From the NCBI GenBank assembly GCA_023387655.1, contig JAEWHR010000035.1:1-51039 (forward strand): a stretch of DNA of 51,039 nucleotides, read 5' to 3'. Shown in pieces: positions 32,989 through 40,518 of the stretch. A program made the translations under genes and the position numbers. The notes beneath the pieces are model-generated. The model did no database searches. It saw nothing but the letters and a program-made list of their open reading frames with translations, and was not told the origin of the DNA. The stretch comes from Bacillota bacterium. Lineage in GTDB: Bacteria > Bacillota > Clostridia > Lachnospirales > Lachnospiraceae. Every line of letters starts with the position of its first letter. Within the stretch, counting starts at the first letter, position 1.

Positions 32989-33062
32989 ATTAACCTCTCT
33001 TGATATTCTCCTTTGAGTTTTGTGAGCATGTTAATGCCTGGGTAAACTAATCGATACTAAAT

Positions 33063-33091
33063 ATTATAGCATTTTTTCCTAGTAACGTCAT
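33063..33091 (-). promoter_or_regulatory. Promoter of the GH18-cwlD unit
   Basis: On the minus strand an extended -10, TGC-TATAAT (TATAAT 33063-33068), with ATGACG 17 bp upstream (33086-33091). Confidence 0.55.
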
Positions 33092-33233
33092 CTATTATTT
33101 CGATGTTTTCCACGCTTTTTCCTTAAAATTATATAAATATAGAACTAAAATTACTCCAATTACAGCACCTAATCATATAAGTAATATCCTAATATGGTTT
33201 ATTCCATTCCTTTATTTTAATCTTAATAGCACA

Positions 33234-33318
33234 AAAACAGTCTTTTATCCTATTTGCAATAAGCAGTGTATTGAGAAAATTGCTCCCAAAGCAAATATGA
33301 TTGATAAAAGACTGTTTT
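33234..33318 (-). terminator. Long hairpin, probable terminator of the kinase module
   Basis: Outer arms of 16 bases are perfect (33234-33249 and 33303-33318), and an inner TATTTGC (33251-33257) pairs with GCAAATA (33291-33297). On the minus strand the stem ends in five T. It lies 300 bases after the last gene of the module. Confidence 0.7.
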
Positions 33319-33613
33319 GACCTGTGAGTTCTCGAATTATTATGCGAAACTCAAGTTGCATTTATACATCTTAAAAAACCATAGTAATTACAATGCTAGT
33401 GCGAGTATTTCATTTGGATATATGGCTGATAGATTTTCAACCTTTCGAAACTTCGACCCTGATATGTATCATAAGAACAATTGGTAATACATTAATTTGT
33501 TTGGAATAAGAAGGTTGTGATATGCATCTTAACTCCCGTTTATAACAGATTACCGATACAAAGTTGCATTGCTTATTACTTCATCTTTTAAGTGAATGCC
33601 TGAAATGAAAAAA
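33317..33613 (+). other. Stretch between the module and its terminator, with a possible 56-codon frame
   Basis: No gene is certain here. On the plus strand an open frame runs 33317-33487 from a TTG, ending MADRFSTFRNFDPDMYHKNNW at its C-terminus, with an internal ATG at 33422. It has no ribosome site, and the TTG overlaps the hairpin arm. The peptide looks more like true coding text than noise and may be a remnant. Nothing else is seen. Confidence 0.3.
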
Positions 33614-34183
33614 CTATATACAAAGTATAGATTCAAATACCCGTATTGATTCTACCGATGGATTAAAAAAATCTGGCTCCAATCCAAGCACACTCGGTTT
33701 CATCGATAGGCTTAATCCTTTCTTTAACGACTTTTTTGTTGCCATATTACAGATAACGGCTATTTTCAGATTCTTCTTAACCTCCATATACTTCCGTAAA
33801 AAATCCTCTCCTTGATACCACGGTGCGTTCGTGTATACATATATTAGAATATCTAATTTTTCTTGTGTCTCCAGAAACCCTTTGTAATTTGTACCAAAAT
33901 CAATTAAGACACACCTATCTTCATCATTATTAATTGACAGAGAGTCGTTTATCAAGAACTGAATTCCGTGTAAATAAAATCCATTGGTGCATTTTTTGTA
34001 AAAAGGATAATAATTTGATAGGGAGTCTAAATCAGAACGTCCACTTTTTTCTAAAACGGTTACATTATGCCCCAGACAGCCTCTTAAATATTGAGCCATT
34101 AGTAGCGTAAGATGAGTAACTCCAGAACTACGATGTAACCCCAGTAATCCTATATTCCTGTACACCTCTAGCTTTTTTTTCAT
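33614..34183 (-). CDS. ParA-like protein with degenerate P-loop
   Basis: A 189-residue protein. The start at 34183 follows AAAGGA; the frame is open to 34231. Near the N-terminus (residues 15-26) GLHRSSGVTHLT sits after a beta-strand as a P-loop would in ParA/MinD ATPases, but it lacks the usual GK[ST]. CVLIDFGTN resembles a Walker B strand. I take it as a ParA/TadZ-like fold that may not hydrolyse ATP. The kinase upstream ends in a domain with the same motif, GSQQHIGCTHFA, so the two are related parts of one system. Function is unknown. Confidence 0.65.
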   Translation of the reverse strand: MKKKLEVYRNIGLLGLHRSSGVTHLTLLMAQYLRGCLGHNVTVLEKSGRSDLDSLSNYYPFYKKCTNGFYLHGIQFLINDSLSINNDEDRCVLIDFGTNYKGFLETQEKLDILIYVYTNAPWYQGEDFLRKYMEVKKNLKIAVICNMATKKSLKKGLSLSMKPSVLGLEPDFFNPSVESIRVFESILCI

Positions 34184-34282
34184 TCTTATTCCTTTGCACC
34201 CTTTTCCTTTAATCTTATTAGATAATTTCATTCTTGATCTTTCATTATAATTCCTATCTATGTGATTTGTTACACATAATGT

Positions 34283-35608
34283 TTATAAAATATCCCGCAA
34301 CAATCTTGTAGTTGCGGATGCTTTACCGTAGACACTTAAAGATTCGTATGGCAATCGTTCTATATCTAAGCTTTCTCTTCGTAATAGTTTTGCTTGTTCT
34401 TGTGACGTAATAAAATTTGCAAAATAAATTATTTTGCTATGCTTAAGATGAATGTATAATTGTTTTGTTTTCGTGATTTCCCAATCCTTTGCCCCAACAA
34501 CAGCAAAGCATAGCTTTCCCTTTAAGTAGTCCTCACTATTCTCTTCTATAAAAACACCATAATCATAAACTATATGTTCATATTTTAATAAAATTTCATC
34601 TGATATAATTCTTCCTTCGTGAAACGGTAACATAGGAATCCCTTCATATTCATAGATTCCATCTGAATTTAATCTTCCATTTTTCATCAACATATCACGT
34701 ACTGCATGAGTTAGATTTCTTTCTACATACAGGCAAGTGCCATACTGATACTTTAAAAATTGACATAGTTTCATTGCAAAATGAGTACATCCGATATGTT
34801 GTTGTGAACCGCTCACTGAGTAACTAACTGATTCTTTCCCTTCTCCGATCTTATTTTGTTTTTGTTGTATCTGTATCAATCGCTTTCTAACCTCCGTGAT
34901 AGATGAATATCTGCTTGTCTTTTTAAGTCTTAAACAGCGATTAATTATCCCCGAAAGCTCACTGCTACATCGGTTATTTTCTTCAATATTTTCCCCTTTT
35001 CTCTTTGTATATTCTTCTCCAAATACCATATAATACAATACCATACCAAAGGAATAAATATCAGCTCGCTCATCTAGAGTGGACTCTTCATACTGCTCAG
35101 GCGGTGCAAACCATCTTGTACCAAAACGTTCTTTTTGTAGATCTGATTTTCGTATAGCACTACCAAAGTCGATTAAATAAATATTAGATTCGGATATCAA
35201 AAGATTTGAGGGTTTTATGTCAAGATGAAGTACAGGTTGCTTTTGGGAATGAAGATACTTAAGAATATCACATAACAAGATTGCATAAGATAGAATCAAC
35301 TTCTCAGAAAGTTCAAATGTTTGACAGACGCTTGATAATGTTTTACCCGGAAAATATTGCATTATCAAACAAGCAAAATCCTTAGTTTCTATAAAATCAA
35401 ATACGCATGGAATTGATGCGCTATGTAAACTGCTAAGAATTTTCGCCTCTTGGTACAGCCCCCTACACAAAGGAGATTTTTTATCGATTTGTTTTAATAT
35501 ACAAAGACTTTGTAACGATATATGTTCCGCTAAATATACTATAGTATCCTTATTTCTCTTCAATTCTTTTTGGATACGGTATTTTTCATACCAATGGTCG
35601 TTTTGCAT
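34283..35608 (-). CDS. Ser/Thr protein kinase fused to a ParA-like domain
   Basis: A 441-residue soluble protein. The start at 35608 follows AAAGGAG; the frame is open to 35641. Residues 1-250 are a Hanks-type kinase: K39 (CILKQI), E54, HLDIKPSNLL with D130 and N135, DFG with D147, and FAPPEQY. The glycine loop is poor (KELKRNKDTIVYL). It has no membrane helix or PASTA repeats, so it is not the usual PrkC type. Residues about 262-441 hold GSQQHIGCTHFA (267-278) and a HIVYDYG strand, matching the layout of the next gene's ParA-like protein. It is transcribed with that gene, 99 bp apart, from a promoter at 35712. Confidence 0.75.
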   Translation of the reverse strand: MQNDHWYEKYRIQKELKRNKDTIVYLAEHISLQSLCILKQIDKKSPLCRGLYQEAKILSSLHSASIPCVFDFIETKDFACLIMQYFPGKTLSSVCQTFELSEKLILSYAILLCDILKYLHSQKQPVLHLDIKPSNLLISESNIYLIDFGSAIRKSDLQKERFGTRWFAPPEQYEESTLDERADIYSFGMVLYYMVFGEEYTKRKGENIEENNRCSSELSGIINRCLRLKKTSRYSSITEVRKRLIQIQQKQNKIGEGKESVSYSVSGSQQHIGCTHFAMKLCQFLKYQYGTCLYVERNLTHAVRDMLMKNGRLNSDGIYEYEGIPMLPFHEGRIISDEILLKYEHIVYDYGVFIEENSEDYLKGKLCFAVVGAKDWEITKTKQLYIHLKHSKIIYFANFITSQEQAKLLRRESLDIERLPYESLSVYGKASATTRLLRDIL

Positions 35609-35711
35609 ACTCTCCTTTCTATCGGAAAACAAATGAGTCATAATCCTAAATAAATTTTATTAAAACACTGGCTTATAACTATCTTTTTTAGAAGGAAACG
35701 AATCTATCTCT

Positions 35712-35740
35712 ATTATAGGTAACTTTCCTCTCCGATGCAA
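35712..35740 (-). promoter_or_regulatory. Promoter of the kinase module
   Basis: On the minus strand TTGCAT (35735-35740) and TATAAT (35712-35717) are 17 bp apart, about 100 bases before the kinase start. Confidence 0.65.
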
Positions 35741-35820
35741 TGAGATTTCGCAATTCGTACTGTACAAAGTAATGTAGTATTTTTGGTTATTCTGACGATA
35801 ATTCTAAAATGTACAGGTTA

Positions 35821-35849
35821 TTGACTTATCTAAAGTTATCCATTATACT
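35821..35849 (+). promoter_or_regulatory. Promoter of mecA
   Basis: TTGACT (35821-35826) and TATACT (35844-35849) are 17 bp apart, about 100 bases before the ATG. It is divergent from the kinase promoter. Confidence 0.65.
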
Positions 35850-35954
35850 TTGTTCAAGACAATAGGGTTACCAGCCCTTGTTGTTTATACTATGCAAATG
35901 ATGTTAAGACTCAAAATAGAATAGAGCCGTAAGAATAGAAAGGGGTGTGATTCT

Positions 35955-36740
35955 ATGAAACTTGAAAAAATAAGCGATACTCAGATTCGATGCACACTGA
36001 ATAAGGAAGATCTTATGGACCGGGAACTACGCATTAGTGAATTAGCATATGGTAGTGATAAAGCAAAACAGCTCTTTCGTGATATGATGCAACAAGCTGC
36101 TTATGAATTTGGTTTTGAAGCGGAAGATATTCCACTGATGATAGAAGCTACACCGGTATCGGCAGATTGCTTGGTTCTTATAATTACTAAAGTAGAGGAT
36201 CCAGATGAACTAGACACTAGATTTTCTAACTTTACGCCTTATGCATCCGGTGATGATGACTTAGAGGAAGAGGAAGAAGAAGAGGAAGATGCTTATGCAG
36301 ATGAGATTCTAAATTGTTTTGAGCACCTTGGAGAATTACTTGGAAAGCGTGAAAAAGGTGCACCTTCTGATAAAGAAACAGTTTTAAAACCAAAAGAATC
36401 CGAAAAGCAGGCTAAGGTTAACGAGGAATTTGTACAGTTAGCAAGCTCTCTCTATAAAATATTTACCTTCCGTAATTTAAGTGAACTCACTAACCTAGCA
36501 AGAATCATCGTACCATTTTATCAAGGATATAATACCTTATATAAAAATCCGGTAGATTCTAAATATTACTTAGTTGTGCATATCTCAAAACACACACCAG
36601 AGGATTTTAATAAGGTATGTAATATTATCTCCGAATACGGGAAGTCTGAGAAAACAAATTACGCAAGTATTGCCTACTATAAAGAACATTATGAAGTAAT
36701 TCTTGCAGATAAAGCGATCCAAAGATTAAGTACATTGTAA
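35955..36740 (+). CDS. mecA: Adaptor protein MecA
   Basis: Adaptor that brings substrates to ClpC and promotes its assembly; in Bacillus it targets ComK. It has 261 residues, longer than Bacillus MecA. The N-terminal substrate-binding domain (1-80) is MKLEKISDTQIRCTLNKEDL..., a very acidic linker (about 100-115, mostly Asp and Glu) follows, and the C-terminal ClpC-binding domain is about 160-261. GAAAGG precedes the start. A strong bidirectional hairpin ends the gene. Confidence 0.9.
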   Translation: MKLEKISDTQIRCTLNKEDLMDRELRISELAYGSDKAKQLFRDMMQQAAYEFGFEAEDIPLMIEATPVSADCLVLIITKVEDPDELDTRFSNFTPYASGDDDLEEEEEEEEDAYADEILNCFEHLGELLGKREKGAPSDKETVLKPKESEKQAKVNEEFVQLASSLYKIFTFRNLSELTNLARIIVPFYQGYNTLYKNPVDSKYYLVVHISKHTPEDFNKVCNIISEYGKSEKTNYASIAYYKEHYEVILADKAIQRLSTL

Positions 36741-36784
36741 TTAGATGCTATTCATTTACGCCAGTTATAGTTGTATTAAACTCA

Positions 36785-36830
36785 CATAGAAAAGGGGCTG
36801 TATAATTACAGCCCCTTTTACTTTTCTATG
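36785..36830. terminator. Terminator after mecA
   Basis: A perfect 13-bp stem (36790-36802 with 36807-36819) and a four-base loop. CATAGAAAAG...CTTTTCTATG lengthens it, and T-rich or A-rich flanks allow use in either direction. Confidence 0.88.
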
Positions 36831-36929
36831 ACTTCCTATATGACTAATCTTTTTTAAGATTAATTCTAGTTGATGGTGCAAAAACTGCACATTTTCTTAG
36901 AATCTACCTAAATATCTAAGAATTTCTAT

Positions 36930-37130
36930 TTATTTTGCATCTTCAAAAGCATTTAATTTTGCAACTAACTCTTCTACTTCGATTCCATGAACCATACATG
37001 CTTCCTCTAATGTCTCTGCTTGAGCAGATGGACATCCAATACAATGCATTCCGGCATCTAATAATATAGGAATTAACTTCTGATCAACTGCAATAATATC
37101 TGCGATAATCATATCCTTCGTAATTTTCAT
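36930..37130 (-). CDS. DUF1858 domain protein
   Basis: A 66-residue protein of the DUF1858 family, often fused or next to hybrid-cluster or disulfide-reductase proteins. It has the conserved MHCIGCPSAQAETLEEAC with two cysteines in C-x2-C spacing, and so may bind a metal or act in redox. The start at 37130 has AAGGAGG eight bases upstream; an ATG at 37136 is too close to it. The neighbour is a divergent ferredoxin gene. A 16-bp palindrome lies at its transcript start. Confidence 0.88.
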   Translation of the reverse strand: MKITKDMIIADIIAVDQKLIPILLDAGMHCIGCPSAQAETLEEACMVHGIEVEELVAKLNAFEDAK

Positions 37131-37168
37131 ATTCATTACCTCCTTATGAGTAACACTTGTCCAAATTA

Positions 37169-37184
37169 AACACGGTAACGTGTT
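37169..37184 (-). promoter_or_regulatory. 16-bp palindrome at the DUF1858 transcript start
   Basis: AACACG-GTAA-CGTGTT begins at the expected +1 (about 37184) of the promoter upstream, so it is a candidate repressor site or a 5' hairpin. Confidence 0.5.
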
Positions 37185-37190
37185 CATTAC

Positions 37191-37219
37191 ATTATAGTTT
37201 AACCAATTGTTGCCGTCAA
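37191..37219 (-). promoter_or_regulatory. Promoter of the DUF1858 gene
   Basis: On the minus strand TTGACG (37214-37219) and TATAAT (37191-37196) are 17 bp apart. Confidence 0.75.
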
Positions 37220-37296
37220 GTCTCATAGTTAAAAATTTAAAACTCCCATCGTGGATTTCAATTTTTAGTAAAGAGAAGATAGAGTTAAATTAGTTC

Positions 37297-37325
37297 TTGT
37301 ATTCTTTGTCCATTTAGAGTAAAAT
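37297..37325 (+). promoter_or_regulatory. Promoter of the ferredoxin gene
   Basis: TTGTAT (37297-37302) and TAAAAT (37320-37325) are 17 bp apart, 30 bases before the ATG. Confidence 0.6.
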
Positions 37326-37355
37326 GAAATCAAATCATTAAAGGAGGTAAACAAA

Positions 37356-37523
37356 ATGGCATACGTAATTAACGATGGTTGCATCAGCTGTGGTGCTTGT
37401 GCTAGCGAATGTCCAGTAGGAGCTATCTCTGAAGGCGCTTCTCATTACGAGATTGATGCAGATGCATGCTTAGATTGTGGCGCTTGTGCATCTACTTGCC
37501 CAACAGGTTCTATCGAGGGTTAA
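37356..37523 (+). CDS. 2[4Fe-4S] ferredoxin
   Basis: A 55-residue clostridial ferredoxin, an electron carrier for pyruvate:ferredoxin oxidoreductase, hydrogenase and Rnf. The two cluster motifs are C9-x2-C12-x2-C15-x3-C19-P and C38-x2-C41-x2-C44-x3-C48-P, with the internal repeat of GCISCGACASECP and ACLDCGACASTCP. A perfect AAGGAGG lies eight bases before the ATG. It has its own promoter and terminator, which suits a highly expressed single gene. Confidence 0.97.
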   Translation: MAYVINDGCISCGACASECPVGAISEGASHYEIDADACLDCGACASTCPTGSIEG

Positions 37524-37584
37524 TCAAACACATAAGAATCGTTGGATTCTATCAATAGACATACACATTATGTGATTCTATTGT

Positions 37585-37606
37585 CATGACAAGATATCTT
37601 ATCATG
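37585..37606 (+). repeat. 22-bp near-perfect palindrome after the ferredoxin gene
   Basis: CATGAC-AAGATATCTT-ATCATG has one mismatched pair. It stands between the ferredoxin stop and its terminator; role unknown. Confidence 0.6.
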
Positions 37607-37616
37607 TACAAAGAAG

Positions 37617-37646
37617 GGCTGTTGTACCTATACAACAGCCTTTTTT
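37617..37646 (+). terminator. Terminator of the ferredoxin gene
   Basis: A perfect 10-bp stem GGCTGTTGTA/TACAACAGCC (37617-37626, 37631-37640), a four-base loop and six T. Confidence 0.93.
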
Positions 37647-37673
37647 GTTTATGATGAAAGTTTGGCTCACCTC

Positions 37674-38555
37674 TTAAATTCTAACTTTATTTTTTTTAAA
37701 AAATTTACTCTCTCTTTTTTTACCACCCTGTTCTCTCGTTGCAGCTACCTGTCCTTTCGCCTGGGTTTCTCTTATTAAACGGTCAAGTTGTTTATAACGT
37801 TCCTCTTCTCTTTCTTCTCTCATCCTAATACGATAATCCATCTCTTTTACCACAGATTCCGATACTGTTCGGCTAATATCCTTTGCTAAGTACTGGCTAT
37901 TTTCCTGCATTGCGTCCACCATAATCCCTTGCATAATTTGAACAAATTGCTTTACTTTATCTTGATTATTATTTCCAGACTTAATGCCTTTCGCCTCTAC
38001 CTCTTTGGATATTCTAAGTTCCTCCTCTATTATCTCCACAGGTTCTTCACTGTCTAATGATTTCTCTTGTTTTATTGCTTCTTTATATTCCAATAAATCT
38101 GCATTTGGTTCGGTTAGTTCTTTCATAAACTGCACGTCTCCTAGCTCTCCTTTAGCATTCAAATTCTCTGTATTAGATGTTTCTTCCATACTATCTAAGT
38201 TCATTGTATCCCGCCACTTTGCATATTGAGTGCGCAAATTCTGCTGTGCTTTTGTTCCAAAAAGCCCTGTTGCTACTCCTAGCTTGTCCTTAAATAAATC
38301 CATACGCCCAGGCTCCATGGAAAACAATTTATCTATGTAAGGTAGTATCATCTGAATGACCTTAAAAGAAAAGCCTTCATTCTTTAATATGTTTACAGTT
38401 TTTAATAATTCGATATCCTGTAACCTATAGTATCGATATCCTAACTCATTGCGGGGGATATCTAGTTCCAATTGATCTTCCATGTATCGAAGCTCATTTG
38501 ATTTGACTTCAATCATTTTTGAAGCCTCCGATATCATATAAATCCTGTCCTCCAT
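37674..38555 (-). CDS. MerR-family transcriptional regulator
   Basis: A 293-residue regulator. Residues 5-75 are the MerR winged helix (SEASKMIEVKSNELRYME ... GYRYYRLQDIELLKTVNILKNEGFS). The middle is acidic and of unknown fold, and the C-terminal part (about 215-293) is a charged coiled coil with a basic end. It has no cysteine pattern of metal sensors. A GGAGG six bases before the ATG supports this start. A dyad over its own promoter (38570-38602) suggests self-control. It ends at the ferredoxin terminator region, convergent. Confidence 0.85.
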   Translation of the reverse strand: MEDRIYMISEASKMIEVKSNELRYMEDQLELDIPRNELGYRYYRLQDIELLKTVNILKNEGFSFKVIQMILPYIDKLFSMEPGRMDLFKDKLGVATGLFGTKAQQNLRTQYAKWRDTMNLDSMEETSNTENLNAKGELGDVQFMKELTEPNADLLEYKEAIKQEKSLDSEEPVEIIEEELRISKEVEAKGIKSGNNNQDKVKQFVQIMQGIMVDAMQENSQYLAKDISRTVSESVVKEMDYRIRMREEREEERYKQLDRLIRETQAKGQVAATREQGGKKRESKFFKKNKVRI

Positions 38556-38569
38556 ATGCGTCCTCCGAA

Positions 38570-38602
38570 ATGTTATAATTTTCCACTTCCTAATTATAAC
38601 AT
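38570..38602 (-). promoter_or_regulatory. Promoter and dyad of the MerR gene
   Basis: On the minus strand TATAAT (38593-38598) has TTGCAT 16 bp upstream. Two perfect 11-bp arms, ATGTTATAATT (38570-38580) and AATTATAACAT (38592-38602), straddle it, 11 bp apart. It is a good autoregulator site. Confidence 0.55.
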
Positions 38603-38665
38603 TTGACTTTTGAAATGCAACAACTCGTCCTTATATTTTAAAAAAACCCTTCGACAGCAATCTAT

Positions 38666-38698
38666 AAAAAAAAAGAGAGTGTTGCAAAAACACCCTCT
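38666..38698 (-). terminator. Terminator of the gdpP-rplI-dnaB operon
   Basis: On the minus strand AGAGGGTGTT (38689-38698) pairs with AACACTCTCT (38674-38683) with one mismatch, then about nine T. Confidence 0.9.
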
Positions 38699-38728
38699 AA
38701 AACTTAATCTTTGTCACTTCCTATTGAA

Positions 38729-40057
38729 TTATCGTTCTAAGTTCGCAAATTTTGTAAACTGAGATAACCAAGCTAGTTTTACGGTTCCGGTTGGACCATT
38801 TCTTTGCTTTCCTATAATAATCTCAGATATACCAGCATCCTCAGAGTCATGATTATAATAATCATCTCGGTATATAAACATAACAACGTCAGCATCCTGC
38901 TCAATTGCACCAGATTCACGAAGGTCAGATAACATTGGCCTTTTATCTGGACGTTGCTCTACTGCACGAGATAACTGTGATAATGCAATTACCGGACAAT
39001 TTACCTCCCTAGCTAAGGCCTTTAATGAACGAGATATCTCGGAAATTTCTTGTTGTCTAGATTCCGATTTCTTGCCACCTGACATCAGCTGAAGATAGTC
39101 GATTATGATTAGCCCAAGATTATGCTCTAACTTAAACTTTCTACATTTTGAACGCAGTTCTGTTATGGAGATACCTGGTGTGTCATCGATAATTAATCCT
39201 GACTCACCGACAGCTCTTGCACTTTCCATTAACTTCGCCCAATCCTCATCGTTTAACTCACCGCTTCGAATCGCTTGAGAGTCTACTTTGGAGTTCATGG
39301 ATAAGATACGGTTTACAAGCTGATTCTTTGACATTTCCAAACTAAAAATTGCTGTCGTTATTTTACTTCGAACCGCCACATATTCGGCGATATTTAAGAC
39401 AAAGGCAGTCTTACCCATAGATGGTCTTGCTGCTATCAAAATCAAATCCGATGGCTGTAAACCAGCCATCTTATAATCTAAATCATAAAATCCCGTAGCA
39501 ATTCCAGTAACGCTTCCCTTGCTTTTTGATGCTGCTTCTATACTATCTAGTGATTTGATAACAATATCCTTGATACTAACGAAATCACCAGCACTACGGT
39601 TTTGAACAATACTAAAGACTTCTTTCTCTGTCTGTTCTAAAACCACATCTACCTTCTCTTTATCAAGGTAACACATATTAGTGATTCCTTCCGTCACCTT
39701 AATCAATCGCCGAAGTAGTGCTTTTTCACTAACAATTGTTGCATAATACTTTACATTTGCTGATGTTGGAACTGAACGAATCAAATCACTGATAAACTCT
39801 AAGCTACATAATTCCGGTGGTACTTCCTTTTCTTTTAGTTTACTTTGAAGCGTGATTAAATCAACAGGTTTTCCTTCCTGAAACAGCTCTATCATAGCAT
39901 CGTATAGTACACCATACTGATGCTGATAAAAATCTTCTGCATTCAATATTTCAGAGGCAGTAATAATCGCATCTCGGTCCATAATCATAGAACCTATTAC
40001 CGATTGCTCGGCTTCTGCACTATGCGGTTGTATCTTTTTAATAAATGCCTCATCCAT
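38729..40057 (-). CDS. dnaB: Replicative DNA helicase
   Basis: Hexameric helicase that unwinds DNA at the fork. It has 442 residues. The N-terminal primase-binding domain (1-105) begins PHSAEAEQSVIGSM, and the RecA-like core has Walker A ARPSMGKTAF and IIIDYLQLMSG. QLSRAVEQRPDKRPMLSDLRESGAIEQDAD is highly conserved. The order gdpP-rplI-dnaB is common in Firmicutes. It is 15 bp after rplI. Confidence 0.97.
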   Translation of the reverse strand: MDEAFIKKIQPHSAEAEQSVIGSMIMDRDAIITASEILNAEDFYQHQYGVLYDAMIELFQEGKPVDLITLQSKLKEKEVPPELCSLEFISDLIRSVPTSANVKYYATIVSEKALLRRLIKVTEGITNMCYLDKEKVDVVLEQTEKEVFSIVQNRSAGDFVSIKDIVIKSLDSIEAASKSKGSVTGIATGFYDLDYKMAGLQPSDLILIAARPSMGKTAFVLNIAEYVAVRSKITTAIFSLEMSKNQLVNRILSMNSKVDSQAIRSGELNDEDWAKLMESARAVGESGLIIDDTPGISITELRSKCRKFKLEHNLGLIIIDYLQLMSGGKKSESRQQEISEISRSLKALAREVNCPVIALSQLSRAVEQRPDKRPMLSDLRESGAIEQDADVVMFIYRDDYYNHDSEDAGISEIIIGKQRNGPTGTVKLAWLSQFTKFANLER

Positions 40058-40071
40058 GGCTGATGCTCTCC

Positions 40072-40518
40072 TTACAGACTATCTACTTTTACCTTAAGTT
40101 CAGCAGTTACTTTTGGGTGTAACTTTACCGGTACAGTATAAGTTCCCATATTCTTAATTGGATCATTTAGTACAAGTTTTTTCTTATCAATGTCATGTCC
40201 TAATTGTTCTTTTAATGCAATGGCGATTTCCTTGGTTGAAACAGATCCAAATGTTCTGCCACCTTCACCCGCTTTAATCTTTAATAAAACACTCTTTGAT
40301 TCAATTTCTTTTGCAAGTACCCTCGCCTGTTCTAAAATCTCTTGCGCAAGCTTAGCCTCTGCTGCTTTTTGTAGTTTTAGATCATTTAAGTTCTTAGGTG
40401 TTGCCTCTAATCCTAATTTCTTTGGCAAGATAAAGTTTCTTGCATACCCATCACTTACTTTAACAACTTCGCCCTTCTTTCCTAGAGCCTTTACATCTTC
40501 TAATAATATAACCTGCAT
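40072..40518 (-). CDS. rplI: 50S ribosomal protein L9
   Basis: Binds 23S rRNA and helps reading-frame accuracy. It has 148 residues. The signature MQVILLEDVKALGKKGE and GYARNFILPKKL form the N-terminal RNA-binding lobe, and a long helix joins it to the C-terminal lobe with GRTFGSVSTKEIA. The gdpP stop abuts its start, so translation is coupled. Confidence 0.97.
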   Translation of the reverse strand: MQVILLEDVKALGKKGEVVKVSDGYARNFILPKKLGLEATPKNLNDLKLQKAAEAKLAQEILEQARVLAKEIESKSVLLKIKAGEGGRTFGSVSTKEIAIALKEQLGHDIDKKKLVLNDPIKNMGTYTVPVKLHPKVTAELKVKVDSL

